46,928 bases of DNA from Pseudomonas folii (GCF_014357575.1 NZ_JACONW010000028.1:1-46928), one strand, 5' to 3'; counted from the first letter of the stretch, positions 31,404 through 40,846 are shown. Notes: generated from the letters alone by a model not told the origin. Numbers and translations: made by a program.

Positions 31404-33026
31404 ATGGCGCTTCGGCAGATACGTATTTCAACACGTGCATTTCTGAGTTTTGGCGTCATCAGCGTATTGATGCTTGGATTCGGTATCTTCTCCATGCACC
31501 AGATCACGCAGATGCGCGAGGCCGTTGTGCACACCGAGCAGGTGTCGCACGCCGGGACCCGATGGCTGGGCAGTATTCGTGATAACTCACTGGGCATTCG
31601 GGTTCTCACATTCCGGCTGATGATCAACCGCGATCCCGCCGTCCTTGGACCTTCCACCCAACGTCTGGTGTTTCTACGCGGCGAATTGAGCAAGGCGCTG
31701 GACGGCTATACCCCGATCGTACCCGAAGTCGCTCGCACATCCTTTTCGAAGATGCAAAACGTCGTGGCCCAATATCAACAGGCGCTGGATAGCTATCAGA
31801 AGCTTTCCGAGCAGGGCGATATTCCAGGGATGACCGCGCTGCTCAACGGCACCATCCAGGATCTGTCCAACCAGACCGGTGACTTGTTCAACGAACTGGT
31901 CAAGATCAACCTGGAGCAGGGCAGCCTCTACACCCAGCAGGCCGAGCAACGCTATGACACGGCCATGCAGACCACCGTGGGCGTGCTGGTGCTGGTATTT
32001 GCCCTGACCGTCGGGCTGGCCTGGTTGCTGACGCGCAGCATTGTGCAACCACTCAATGGCGCCATCGGTGCCGCCCGGCGTATTGCCCGTGGAGACCTGA
32101 CCGGGACTATCGAGGTCGATGGCAAGGACGAGGCCGCCGATCTGCAGAAGTCTCTGGGTGACATGCAGCAAGCCTTGATGGATACCCTGCGTCTGATCGG
32201 TAACTCTTCCGACCAACTTGCTACTGCTGCCGAAGAAATGACTGCGATCACCACCCAGACTTCAGGGGATCTTCACAACCAGAACGACGAAATCCAGCAG
32301 GCTGCCACAGCGGTTAACGAAATGACGGTCGCTGTTGAGGAAGTGGCTCGCAATGCGGTCTCCACAGCGGATGCTTCCAGCGCATCGACGACCACCGCAC
32401 AAATGGGTCGCCAGCGCGTCGACGGGACTATTCAGGCCATCGAGCGTATGGGGCAGCGTGTCGAGGACGCTTCTTCCCAGGTCCGTGAGCTGGCCGAGCA
32501 TTCCCAAGATATCGGCAAAATTCTGGATGTGATTCGGGGCGTGGCCGAGCAGACCAATCTGCTGGCGCTCAACGCCGCGATTGAGGCTGCTCGCGCGGGA
32601 GAAGCTGGACGAGGTTTCGCTGTCGTTGCCGATGAAGTCCGCGCATTGGCGGGGCGTACTCAGACTTCGACTCAGGAAATCGAACAGATGGTCGCGGCTA
32701 TTCGGGCCGGTACGGCGAAGGTCGTTGATACCATGCAGGCGACCAATGAGCAGGCGCTCACGACCCTGGACATGGCGAAACACGCCGGTGGTGCGCTGGA
32801 CGAGATTGCCCAGGCGATCTCGCTGATCCACGAACGGAATCTGGTGATCGCCAGTGCCTCAGAGGAGCAGGCGCAGGTGGCGCGGGAAATCGACCGCAAT
32901 CTGGTCAACATTCGCGACCTTTCTATCCAGACCTCGGAGGGCGCCGGGCAGATTGATTCGGCCAGCCAGTCTCTGTCGGGGCTGTCCCACGATCTGAAAA
33001 CCATGGTTGGGCGTTTTCAGTTGTAA
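31404..33026 (+). CDS. Methyl-accepting chemotaxis protein
   Basis: Transmembrane chemoreceptor of 540 aa. TM1 is at about 11-31, and a periplasmic, mostly helical ligand-binding domain of about 155 residues follows (four-helix-bundle type). TM2 is at about 189-212, HAMP at about 212-265, and the signalling coiled coil has the conserved hairpin tip around 380-405 ([19 protein letters not shown]). The protein ends without a CheR-tethering pentapeptide. The ligand is unknown. The ribosome site is weak (CGGTGA). No chemotaxis genes are adjacent, so it is an orphan receptor. Confidence 0.92.
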   Translation: MALRQIRISTRAFLSFGVISVLMLGFGIFSMHQITQMREAVVHTEQVSHAGTRWLGSIRDNSLGIRVLTFRLMINRDPAVLGPSTQRLVFLRGELSKALDGYTPIVPEVARTSFSKMQNVVAQYQQALDSYQKLSEQGDIPGMTALLNGTIQDLSNQTGDLFNELVKINLEQGSLYTQQAEQRYDTAMQTTVGVLVLVFALTVGLAWLLTRSIVQPLNGAIGAARRIARGDLTGTIEVDGKDEAADLQKSLGDMQQALMDTLRLIGNSSDQLATAAEEMTAITTQTSGDLHNQNDEIQQAATAVNEMTVAVEEVARNAVSTADASSASTTTAQMGRQRVDGTIQAIERMGQRVEDASSQVRELAEHSQDIGKILDVIRGVAEQTNLLALNAAIEAARAGEAGRGFAVVADEVRALAGRTQTSTQEIEQMVAAIRAGTAKVVDTMQATNEQALTTLDMAKHAGGALDEIAQAISLIHERNLVIASASEEQAQVAREIDRNLVNIRDLSIQTSEGAGQIDSASQSLSGLSHDLKTMVGRFQL

Positions 33027-33047
33027 TCTGGTCGGGTACCGATCCCC

Positions 33048-33125
33048 GGTAGGAGCGAACTTGTTCGCGAGCCGCTTTACGCGGTGTATCAGGCAAACTG
33101 CCTCGCCAACAAGTTGGCTCCTACC
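33048..33125. repeat. REPIN between chemoreceptor and aryl polyene operon
   Basis: Arms at 33048-33071 and about 33101-33125 of the GGAGCGAACTTGTTCGCGA type, with two mismatches. It lies at the 3' boundary of the operon, between convergent genes. Confidence 0.85.
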
Positions 33126-33143
33126 AATATCAGCAGCCTGGTA

Positions 33144-33590
33144 TCAGTCCACTTTGCTCAAATCACCCTTCAACGCAACGCCAGCAATGATTGCACCGGC
33201 GTGGCATTCATAGTTCACAGGGTCTTTGCGTTCGATGCTTTTGTAGTAGCTGGCAATGTTGGTCACCGCATTGGCATTAGCGTTTTTCGCTGCGCTGTAC
33301 ATCTGCAGGATGGCCGATTGCAGGACCCACTCACACGCTTCGGTATCGGTCTTGTTGAAGGCGTTGGTTTTCTTGTTGGTCACGGCGCCCGGGCTGATCA
33401 CGGTGACTTTACCTTTGGGCTGCACGCCCGCCAGATAGAACTTTACGCTGCCATCGATTTTGCCAGCGGCGGTCATGTCATTGATGACTTTCTGAAACGG
33501 CAGAAACAGCGCCGTGTCGCGGGCCTGGCTGACAGCGGGCAGAACGGACAACGCGACGGCGGCTGCAGCGATCCAGGTTTTCATGCGCAT
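33144..33590 (-). CDS. Small exported protein of unknown function, end of the APE operon
   Basis: 148 aa with a clear signal peptide (MRMKTWIAAAAVALSVLPAV), probably cleaved after SQA at residue 23. The mature protein of about 125 residues has two cysteines (ACEWVL and YECHAG) that could form a disulfide. Homologues in databases are sometimes labelled as excinuclease-like, which the sequence does not support. AGGAGA lies about 8 nt before the first of two ATGs. It follows the last ketosynthase after 31 bp and is probably in the same transcript. A role in the periplasm or outer membrane with the pigment is inference only. Confidence 0.75.
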   Translation of the reverse strand: MRMKTWIAAAAVALSVLPAVSQARDTALFLPFQKVINDMTAAGKIDGSVKFYLAGVQPKGKVTVISPGAVTNKKTNAFNKTDTEACEWVLQSAILQMYSAAKNANANAVTNIASYYKSIERKDPVNYECHAGAIIAGVALKGDLSKVD

Positions 33591-33621
33591 AACGATCTCT
33601 CCTTGAGATTAAGAAAAAGTG

Positions 33622-34848
33622 TCAGGACCAGCGGCGGAAAATCAACGACGTGTTGACTCCGCCAAAAGCGAAATTGTTGTTCATCACGTATTCGTGGCTC
33701 ATCTGCCGGGGCTCGCCGCGCAGGTAGTCCAGGTCGCCGCACTGCGGATCGATCTCGTCCAGGTTCAGCGTATGGATGTAACGGTCGCGATTGAGCATCT
33801 CGATGCAGAACCACGACTCCAGCGCACCGCAGGCTCCCAGCGTGTGGCCGAGGAAGCTTTTCTGCGAACTGATCGGCATGCGTGAGCCAAACAGGCTGCT
33901 GGTGGCGAGGGTTTCGGCAATGTCGCCTTGTTCGGTCGCGGTACCGTGGCCGTTGACGTAGCCGATGGCTTCGGGGGGCAAGTTGGCGTCTTCCAGTGCC
34001 AGCTCCATGGCACGGCGCATGGTGGCCTGCTCCGGGCGGGTGCTGTGCGCGCCGTCGGCGTTGCTGCCAAAACCCACCAGCTCTGCGTGAATATGGGCGC
34101 CACGGGCCAGTGCGTGCTCCAGTTCTTCGAGCACCAGCATGCCGCCGCCTTCGCCGATCACCAGGCCATCGCGGCCGCTGTCGTACGGACGTGGGCTGGT
34201 GTGAGGCGCATCGTTTTTCAGGCTGGTGGCGTACAGCGCATCGAAGACCATGGCTTCGGTAGGGCACAATTCTTCCGCACCCCCGGCCAGCATCAGTGGC
34301 AGACGCCCGAATTTGATCGCTTCATAGGCGTAACCGATGCCCTGGCTGCCGCTGGTGCAGGCGCTGGACGTCGGGATCAGGCGACCGGTGAGCCCGAAGA
34401 AAATGCTGATATTGGCCGCCGTGGTGTGAGGCATCATCCGCACGTAGGAGTTTGCGTTAAGCCCCACCGCCACCGAATTGAGCAGCATGTTGCCGAAGGC
34501 TTTCACATCTTCGGTGCTGCCCGTGGATGAGCCGCACGCGGTGCCCATGCGTCCATCTCGAATGATCGGGTCGTTGAGCAGGCCCGCACCGATCAGGGCC
34601 TGTTCAGAGGCCCCTACCGCGAAGCGGGAGACACGGCCCATGCTGCGCAGTTGTTTACGGGTCCAGTGCGACGGTACGGTGAAATCATCGATAGGGCCTG
34701 CCAGCCGGGTATTCAGCTCGGTGAAGCGATCCCACTCGTCCATGCGCCGAATGCCGCTACGGTTGGCATTGAAGTTGGCTTCGATGCTTGCCCAGTCGCT
34801 GCCCAATGAAGTGATGCCGGCCATGCCGGTAACGACGACGCGCTTCAT
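33622..34848 (-). CDS. Beta-ketoacyl-ACP synthase, APE type (ApeR-like position)
   Basis: Ketosynthase of the FabF/FabB fold, 408 aa from the ATG at 34848, which overlaps the reductase stop by one base. The full catalytic set is present: Cys in SSACTSGSQG, His in NGHGTATEQGD, and Lys and His in KSFLGHTLGACG. This makes it a condensing enzyme rather than a chain-length factor. It would extend an ACP-bound aryl polyene with malonyl-ACP, or make the first condensation. By gene order it corresponds to ApeR; whether it primes or elongates is not visible in the sequence. Confidence 0.9.
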   Translation of the reverse strand: MKRVVVTGMAGITSLGSDWASIEANFNANRSGIRRMDEWDRFTELNTRLAGPIDDFTVPSHWTRKQLRSMGRVSRFAVGASEQALIGAGLLNDPIIRDGRMGTACGSSTGSTEDVKAFGNMLLNSVAVGLNANSYVRMMPHTTAANISIFFGLTGRLIPTSSACTSGSQGIGYAYEAIKFGRLPLMLAGGAEELCPTEAMVFDALYATSLKNDAPHTSPRPYDSGRDGLVIGEGGGMLVLEELEHALARGAHIHAELVGFGSNADGAHSTRPEQATMRRAMELALEDANLPPEAIGYVNGHGTATEQGDIAETLATSSLFGSRMPISSQKSFLGHTLGACGALESWFCIEMLNRDRYIHTLNLDEIDPQCGDLDYLRGEPRQMSHEYVMNNNFAFGGVNTSLIFRRWS

Positions 34849-35576
34849 CAGCACAGGCCCCCGTTAACGGCGAGTACCTGGCGGGTGATGTACGCCGCTT
34901 CGGCGGACATCAGAAAATTCACCGCGCCAGCGACTTCTTCAGGGGTGCCCATGCGCTGCGCGGGGATCATCTTCATCAGTTCATCCACTGGGACATTTTC
35001 GTCGAGCATGGCGGTATCGATCAGGCCGGGTGCGACGCAGTTGACGGTGATCTTGCGCTTGCCCAGCTCGATGGCCAGTGCCTTGGCAGCTCCGATCACA
35101 CCGGCTTTGGATGCGCTGTAATTGACCTGGCCGCGATTGCCGATCAGGCCCGATACCGAGGTGATGCACACGATGCGCCCGGCCGCACGGCGACGGATCA
35201 TCGGCATCATTACCGGGTGCAGCACGTTGTAGAAGCCATCAAGGTTAGTTCTGAGCACTACGTCCCAATCGTCGTCGCTGAGCGCCGGGAAGGCGCCGTC
35301 GCGCGTCAGCCCGGCGTTGAGCACCACGCCGTAATAGGCACCATGGGTTTCCACGTCGGCTTCAAGAATGGCTTTGCAGGTCTCGCGGTCAGCCACGTCG
35401 AATTGCAGAATCCGCGCCTGACGGCCCATGGCGACAATTTCGGCCTGGACGGCTTCAGCTTCTGTGCGCCCATTGCGGCAATGCAGGATCAGGTCGAAAC
35501 CTGCTTGCGCGAGACGCAGGGCAATCGCGCGGCCAATGCCACGGCTGGAGCCGGTGACCAGTATCGAGTCAGTCAT
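34848..35576 (-). CDS. 3-ketoacyl-ACP reductase (FabG-like), APE operon
   Basis: Short-chain dehydrogenase of 242 aa. The NADP-binding TGSSRGIG is near the N-terminus, NAG follows near 88, and the catalytic Ser / Tyr-x-x-x-Lys appears as SVSGLIG and YSASK. The C-terminal end LAVNGGLC is FabG-like. It reduces the 3-keto group formed by the ketosynthases. It overlaps the dehydratase gene by 4 bp and the ketosynthase by 1 bp. By order it corresponds to ApeQ. Confidence 0.92.
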   Translation of the reverse strand: MTDSILVTGSSRGIGRAIALRLAQAGFDLILHCRNGRTEAEAVQAEIVAMGRQARILQFDVADRETCKAILEADVETHGAYYGVVLNAGLTRDGAFPALSDDDWDVVLRTNLDGFYNVLHPVMMPMIRRRAAGRIVCITSVSGLIGNRGQVNYSASKAGVIGAAKALAIELGKRKITVNCVAPGLIDTAMLDENVPVDELMKMIPAQRMGTPEEVAGAVNFLMSAEAAYITRQVLAVNGGLC

Positions 35577-36028
35577 GTGCGGGCTCCTTCGTTCAGGTAT
35601 TGGTCGGGGTTGGGCGGGCAGTACACGCTAAGGCGGGCAAACGCTTCAATGGCCGGGCCGGTCAGGCGACATTCGAAGACACCCATGCCGTTATCGTCCT
35701 GCAACGTACGCAGCGCGTGGATGTTCAGTTCACTGCCCGCGGGAAACTGCTCCACGTTGCATTCGTACTTGCGGCTGCCCAGCAGGAAGCCCAGCGCCAC
35801 GGGCTGCCCCTGAGTTCTTGCCTGGCAACCGGCATAGGCCGCGACACTCTGGGCCATCAGCTCGATACCCACCCAGGCGGGCATGTTGCCGTTGGTGTCA
35901 TTGAGCAGGCCGTTCGGGGGCACGGTCAGGCGAGTTTGAATCTGTTCTTCGTCGAACGACAGCACCTCATCGATGAGGATCATGTCGCCGGCATGAGGCA
36001 GCAGTTCGGCGAGCGGCCAGTCAATCAT
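35573..36028 (-). CDS. Hotdog-fold 3-hydroxyacyl-ACP dehydratase, APE operon
   Basis: FabA/FabZ-type dehydratase of 151 aa. LLPHAGDMILIDEV carries the catalytic His, and PAWVGIELMAQSVAAYAG carries the acidic partner Glu on the central helix. It removes water to make each conjugated double bond. By order it corresponds to ApeP, which in described APE systems works with a second dehydratase (ApeI); that partner is not in the window. Overlaps are 4 bp on both sides. Confidence 0.88.
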   Translation of the reverse strand: MIDWPLAELLPHAGDMILIDEVLSFDEEQIQTRLTVPPNGLLNDTNGNMPAWVGIELMAQSVAAYAGCQARTQGQPVALGFLLGSRKYECNVEQFPAGSELNIHALRTLQDDNGMGVFECRLTGPAIEAFARLSVYCPPNPDQYLNEGART

Positions 36029-37221
36029 TGGGCGTCTCCGATAATCAGGCTGATATTGTTGCCACCGAAGGCAAACGAGTTGCTCATCAGGTAGCGCTTG
36101 GGTGTTTGCGCCAGGCGAGTTTGTGCGTCAGTCCATTGCAGGGGCGGCAGCAGCGGATCGGCTTCACCATCCCAGGCGTGGGGGGGCAGGGCGTGGTCGG
36201 TGTTTTCCGGGGCCAGGCTCAGCCAGCAGAAAGCAGCTTCCAGTGCACCCGCTGCGCCTAGCGTATGGCCGGTCATGGGCTTGGTGGAAGAACACGGTAC
36301 GCCGTCAGGGAAAATAGCGTTCACGGCCAGGCTTTCCATGGCGTCATTAAGTGGAGTAGCCGTGCCGTGCAGGTTCAGGTAACCGATCTGCGTGGCTGCA
36401 AGTCCGGCATTGTCCAGGGCTTGCTGCATGGCTTGGCGGGCACCGCAGCCGCTGGGCTGCGGCGCAGAAATATGGTGCGCGTCGCACGTTGCGCCCGCGC
36501 CCAGCAGTGCAATCGAATGGTCGCCGCTGGCTTCACGGGTCATCAGAAACAGCACCGCAGCTTCGCCGATATTGATCCCGTCACGATTGCGCGAAAACGG
36601 GTTGCAGCGCTGTTGCGAAACAGCTTCCAGCGCCGAAAAGCCGTTCAGGGTGAGTTTGCACAAGGTGTCGACCCCGCCGCACAACACCGCGTCGCACAGG
36701 CCCATGTCCAGAGCGCGTCGGGCACTGAGCAGCGCGCGGGCACTGGAGGTGCAGGCGGTAGAGATCACATAAGACGGGCCGCTCAGTTGCAGCCACTCCG
36801 AAATGAAGTTGGCTGCCGCGCCCAGCTCTTGCTGCTGGTAGTGATAGTCCGCGGGGAATTGCTGGCTGCTCAACCATGCGCCAATGCCACGCCCGGCTTC
36901 GTCGATGCCCGACGTGCTGGTGCCCAGGATCACCCCGATACGATGAGTGCCGTAACGCGTGATGGCCTCACGGATATCCGATTCGATCTGCAGGGCAGCC
37001 GCCAGCAACAGCTGATTGTTGCGGCTGTTGTGGGAAGCCAGAGCGGAGGGGATGTGTGGCAACTCTGTTTTGACTGCACCTACAGGCAAGATGCGCTCCG
37101 GCACCCAGCCGCCTTCTTCGACCATGCCTGATGTGTCAGCGGCGAACAGCCGACGCGCGACTTCTTCACGGCCACTGCCCAGCGAGCAAATCAGGCCCAG
37201 TGCGTTCAGGTAGGCGCTCAT
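36025..37221 (-). CDS. Beta-ketoacyl-ACP synthase, APE type (ApeO-like position)
   Basis: Second ketosynthase, 398 aa. The catalytic Cys lies in STACTSSARALL, the first His in LHGTATPLND, and Lys/His in KPMTGHTLGAAG, so it is also catalytically complete. The sequence differs clearly from the 408-aa ketosynthase downstream. In described APE systems ApeO pairs with a chain-length factor, ApeC, not seen here. It overlaps the DUF3261 gene and the dehydratase by 4 bp each. Confidence 0.9.
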   Translation of the reverse strand: MSAYLNALGLICSLGSGREEVARRLFAADTSGMVEEGGWVPERILPVGAVKTELPHIPSALASHNSRNNQLLLAAALQIESDIREAITRYGTHRIGVILGTSTSGIDEAGRGIGAWLSSQQFPADYHYQQQELGAAANFISEWLQLSGPSYVISTACTSSARALLSARRALDMGLCDAVLCGGVDTLCKLTLNGFSALEAVSQQRCNPFSRNRDGINIGEAAVLFLMTREASGDHSIALLGAGATCDAHHISAPQPSGCGARQAMQQALDNAGLAATQIGYLNLHGTATPLNDAMESLAVNAIFPDGVPCSSTKPMTGHTLGAAGALEAAFCWLSLAPENTDHALPPHAWDGEADPLLPPLQWTDAQTRLAQTPKRYLMSNSFAFGGNNISLIIGDAQ

Positions 37222-37715
37222 TGCACGGCCTCACTGTTCAGCGGGCTGACGCCGTAGTTGATTCTGCCGTCTTTGCCGGTGAGCACGACCAGCCTGAAGG
37301 TGTCTGCGCTGCTGTATTCCACGCCCCATCGTTCATCAACAATGCGTTGCGTGCCCCGGCGCTGCGCGGTGGGGTAGTTACGCCGCAGCTCGCTGTCCGG
37401 GGTGAGCGCGAACAGCAGGGCAGCGAACAGCTCCCGGGCTTCGGCATTGGGCGGCAACAAGCCGTCGGCTTGCCACTGGCCGTTGATCAACTGCTGACGT
37501 GCCAGCGGAATACCCAGCGGGTCCATCAGTGACCAGCGCAACCCGCTGGCTTCCTGTTGAATCACCAGCAGCCAGTCCTGGCGCTGATCAGCCTGCTGGC
37601 GCTGAATGTGCAATTGCATCGGCAACTGCAGCTCGGGAACCGAAACAGGCAACGGGGCTTTACTGGCACACGCCGCCAGCAACAGGACGCAGGCGGTGAA
37701 CAATGCGCGAATCAT
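37218..37715 (-). CDS. DUF3261-type lipoprotein, APE operon
   Basis: 165-aa lipoprotein. The signal MIRALFTACVLLLAAC has an LAAC lipobox with Cys at residue 16, followed by Ala-Ser, so outer-membrane sorting is expected. The mature part is a beta-rich domain resembling LolB-like carriers in size. With the LolA-like protein it may form a dedicated route that delivers the aryl polyene lipid to the outer membrane (inference). Corresponds by order to ApeN. Overlaps both neighbours by 4 bp. Confidence 0.82.
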   Translation of the reverse strand: MIRALFTACVLLLAACASKAPLPVSVPELQLPMQLHIQRQQADQRQDWLLVIQQEASGLRWSLMDPLGIPLARQQLINGQWQADGLLPPNAEARELFAALLFALTPDSELRRNYPTAQRRGTQRIVDERWGVEYSSADTFRLVVLTGKDGRINYGVSPLNSEAVQ

Positions 37716-38446
37716 GTTTGCTCACCCTCGCAAGGTTTACGCGCCACCACGTTGACCAGGGTTTCTTCGCGTTGGCCAAAAAGCGCTGGCTTGCGCAGTT
37801 TCAGAAGTTCCAGCAAACCGAAATCACTGGAGCGGCTCCACCAAAGATACGGGTAAGACACATTCTGTGCACCAAACTGAAAGCCCTGATCGCGGATCAT
37901 TTGCAGATATTGCGCGGCACTCTTCTGCACATGCATAGGGTGGCGGAACAGCCAGCGGATGACCCAGGTGTCGATATAGGCTTCGGTGGATTCAGCGAAC
38001 AATAAATAGCCGCCGGGCTTGAGCACTCGATAGAACTCGGCAAGGGCCTGTTCCTGTTCGACCAAGTGATGGAACGTCTGATGGCAGAACAGGATATCGA
38101 CGCTGGCGTCGGCCAGTTTCAATGCGGCGCAGTCGCTGCCGATCAGCTCGACATCGATGCCTTGAAGCCGGGCTTCGGTGCGGCTCATGGTCAGGCTTTC
38201 CGGGTCGGCGTCCACACCCAGCAGGCGTGATGGCGCAAACACCTCGCACAGGCGCTTGAATGACTTGCCCTGACCGCAACCCGCATCGAGCAGTACCGGC
38301 TGGCTCGGCGGTTCGCTATCAAACAGGCTGCGCAGGTCGTTGATCGCCACTCGCAGCACGCGGTGTTGCCACGTGTGGCTGCGCAGGAACCACAAACCGA
38401 AACGGGTTTCTTCGACGTATTTGTCGCTCAGAAAAGGTCCGCTCAT
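37712..38446 (-). CDS. SAM-dependent methyltransferase, APE operon
   Basis: Class I methyltransferase, 244 aa. Motif I LLDAGCGQGKS is at 52-62, the acidic motif II GVDADPES follows, and FCHQTFHHL precedes the post-motif GGYLLFAEST. Many APE pigments carry a methylated aryl head, so methylation of the head ring or its hydroxyl is the likely role (inference). It overlaps the flavoprotein and the DUF3261 gene by 4 bp each. Confidence 0.85.
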   Translation of the reverse strand: MSGPFLSDKYVEETRFGLWFLRSHTWQHRVLRVAINDLRSLFDSEPPSQPVLLDAGCGQGKSFKRLCEVFAPSRLLGVDADPESLTMSRTEARLQGIDVELIGSDCAALKLADASVDILFCHQTFHHLVEQEQALAEFYRVLKPGGYLLFAESTEAYIDTWVIRWLFRHPMHVQKSAAQYLQMIRDQGFQFGAQNVSYPYLWWSRSSDFGLLELLKLRKPALFGQREETLVNVVARKPCEGEQT

Positions 38447-39687
38447 TGTGCTGTACTCGCGCAGATTTCAGACAGCATGCGCAGGCGGCGCTTGGGTTCA
38501 GAAACAAACGGGTTGCGCTGATCCCAGGCGTATCCAGCCAGAATCGCGCTGATCATGCGGCGGATATCCCGAGTGCTTTCCGGGTAGAAAATCACGTCCT
38601 GAAACGTGCCTTCGTACCAGCCCTCGACATAGGCGCGGAACGTGTCTACACCCCGCTTGAGCGGTATCGCGAACTCGGCCTGCCAGTCGACTGCTTCACC
38701 TTGCAACTGGCGATGCAGAACGCCCGCCGCCATGCTCGCCGAACGCATGGCAATGGTCACGCCGGAGGAGAACACCGGGTCGAGGAATTCAGCCGCATTG
38801 CCCAGTAGCGCAAAGCCCGGACCGTGCAGGGTTTTGACGTTGGCCGAGTAACCGCCGATGGTCCGCGCCGGAGTGTCCCACACGGCGTTTTTAAGCAGTT
38901 CTTTGAGGTGCGGAGTTTCACCCACGAACTCGCGCAAGCAGGCGTCGAGATCTTCGGGTTTGTCCTTGAAACGTTCGGACGCAGCGACGACACCCATGGA
39001 GCAGCGGCCGTTGCTGAACGGAATCGACCAGAACCACACGTCGCGCATTTCAGGGTGAATGCTGACGAGGATTTTTTCGCGGTCAAAGGATGCCGGGAAA
39101 TGGTCTTCAATGTGGGTGAACACCGCCTGACGCACCGGGAAATTCGACGGTGCTTCCAGGTCCAGCAAACGGGGTAAAACGCGGCCGTAACCGCTGGCAT
39201 CGAGCACGAACTGCGCCTGCACTTGATACTCGCTGCCGTCTTCGCGACGTACGTTCAGGACTGGCTGCGGGCTGTTGAAATCGCCCGCGATGATCTCTTG
39301 CTGATAGCGGATTTCCACGCCCTGTAATTCAGCCTGATCGGCCAACAGTTTGTCGAACTCACCGCGTTGTACCTGGAAGGTCGATGGCTGGCCTTCGCTG
39401 AAGGTGTCGCCGAAATCGAATGCGCTGTACTGATCGCGCCACGCAAAGGCAGCACCATTTTTCTTCTGAAAACCTGCGGCCTTTACGGCGTCGAGCATGC
39501 CGGCCTCTTCGACGAAGTCCAGGCAGTGGGACAGCAGGCTTTCACCAATGGAGAAACGCGGGAATTGCTGGCGCTCAATGATCAGCACGTCATGCCCGTT
39601 ACGCTTGAGCAGGGCAGCGGCGATCGCACCGGCGGGACCTGCTCCAATCACGACGACTGTCCGGCTTTCCCTATCAGTTACTGACAT
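38443..39687 (-). CDS. FAD-dependent oxidoreductase, halogenase-like, APE operon
   Basis: 414-aa flavoprotein. The FAD-binding GAGPAG is at 15-20, FPRFSIGESLL at about 42-52, a WxWxIP motif (WFWSIP) near 217-222, and DPVFSSGVT near 302-310. The WxWxIP motif and the PxFSIGES and DPxFSSG segments are shared with FAD-dependent halogenases and related reductases. A Lys pair in FQKKNGAAF (73-81) stands where the catalytic Lys of some phenol halogenases lies. Xanthomonadins and flexirubins are halogenated aryl polyenes, so ring halogenation is a reasonable guess; hydroxylation or another oxidation is also possible. AAGGAAG lies just before the ATG. It overlaps the antiporter-like gene by 14 bp. Confidence 0.82.
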   Translation of the reverse strand: MSVTDRESRTVVVIGAGPAGAIAAALLKRNGHDVLIIERQQFPRFSIGESLLSHCLDFVEEAGMLDAVKAAGFQKKNGAAFAWRDQYSAFDFGDTFSEGQPSTFQVQRGEFDKLLADQAELQGVEIRYQQEIIAGDFNSPQPVLNVRREDGSEYQVQAQFVLDASGYGRVLPRLLDLEAPSNFPVRQAVFTHIEDHFPASFDREKILVSIHPEMRDVWFWSIPFSNGRCSMGVVAASERFKDKPEDLDACLREFVGETPHLKELLKNAVWDTPARTIGGYSANVKTLHGPGFALLGNAAEFLDPVFSSGVTIAMRSASMAAGVLHRQLQGEAVDWQAEFAIPLKRGVDTFRAYVEGWYEGTFQDVIFYPESTRDIRRMISAILAGYAWDQRNPFVSEPKRRLRMLSEICASTAQ

Positions 39688-40846
39688 ACGACTTCCTTAC
39701 TGGATCGACAGCGTTTACGGGTGGCTGCACCGGTGCGCGGCCCATGCCCAGCAAAGCTGGCATCAGGGTCGCGAGCAGGCTCATCAGCATCAGCGCGAAG
39801 TACAGCGCCGGGTTGATCAGTTGTTGTTGCAGCAGCATATTGAGAAAGACGATTTCGCTCAGGCCGCGAATATTCAGCAGCACGCTTTCACGCCAGCGGC
39901 TGGCACCGTCGAAGGACGGTGTTGCCCAGCTCAGGCCAAGCCAGTTGCCGAGCATCTTGCTGATAATCGGCAACAGAATCAGCGCACTGAGCTGTACCCA
40001 ACCGAGGCTGCCCATGGCGCTGTGCACGTTGATCTGCACGATGCCGAAGGTCAGGATCAGCGGGATCGCGAGCCAGGTTTGCAGGTGCATGAACCATTCG
40101 CGCCTGATCGGCAGCACCCATGGCTGTTTGAGTCGGGCCATGCACAGCAGATAGCCGATGCCGAAAATCAGCGCGTTAAGTTTGTAGTGCTCGGCCACCA
40201 TCAGCAGGGCAAAGAACGTGAGGCTGTAAACCAGCGGCTGGCGCAGTTGCAGAACCCGTAGCAGCAAAGGCACGCACGCGCCGAGCAGCGGCAGTAGAAG
40301 GCTGTTGATGTTCAGGCTGCCTTGGGCAATGCCGAACAGGCTCCAGCACATCAGGTCGATAAGGATCGCAGTCTGCACCAGACGGCGGGTCGCCTCTGGC
40401 GGATAGTCGATGTGGCGCAGATACAGATAGAGCACAGGGATCGCGGTAATCGCGAACACCAGACCCAGCGCCAGCGAGCTGATCCAAGGTTGCGCGGGCA
40501 AAAACCAGAGGGCGCATCCCAGCCCTGCGAGAAATGGCACAGCAAAACTCGGCAGTGCAACTTTCAGGCTTTGGCGATCCATCTTTACGTCGATAACATC
40601 GCTAAGAATATGCCCCAGAACCATGGCGAAACTCAGACCGTAAAGCGTCTTCAGCCAGACTGGCGCCACCAGTTGCGCGCCGCTCAACTGCCAGACCGGT
40701 TCAATCCAGAACAGCATGATCAGTGGCAGGGCGAAGGTTGCCAGCAATAACTGACTGACGATGGGGATCAAGCCGAAACGGCGTCCCAGATGTGTCACCA
40801 CCGCAAACATCAGCAAGGCCATCACCCAGAACAGTAAGGTCATCAT
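39674..40846 (-). CDS. CPA2/Kef-like cation antiporter family membrane protein, APE operon
   Basis: 390-aa protein with about 11-12 hydrophobic helices and no soluble C-terminal domain. The FAITAIPVLYLYLRHI segment matches the T-x-x-P unwound helix of cation/proton antiporters, and AILIDLMCW stands where CPA2 proteins have an Asp-Asp or Asn-Asp pair, here Ile-Asp. Only one acidic residue is therefore kept, so transport may be altered. The start is ATG 40846, overlapping the exporter stop as ATGATG. A role in export energetics is guesswork; an earlier start in the frame is only read-through inside the exporter gene. Confidence 0.75.
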   Translation of the reverse strand: MMTLLFWVMALLMFAVVTHLGRRFGLIPIVSQLLLATFALPLIMLFWIEPVWQLSGAQLVAPVWLKTLYGLSFAMVLGHILSDVIDVKMDRQSLKVALPSFAVPFLAGLGCALWFLPAQPWISSLALGLVFAITAIPVLYLYLRHIDYPPEATRRLVQTAILIDLMCWSLFGIAQGSLNINSLLLPLLGACVPLLLRVLQLRQPLVYSLTFFALLMVAEHYKLNALIFGIGYLLCMARLKQPWVLPIRREWFMHLQTWLAIPLILTFGIVQINVHSAMGSLGWVQLSALILLPIISKMLGNWLGLSWATPSFDGASRWRESVLLNIRGLSEIVFLNMLLQQQLINPALYFALMLMSLLATLMPALLGMGRAPVQPPVNAVDPVRKSYVSN

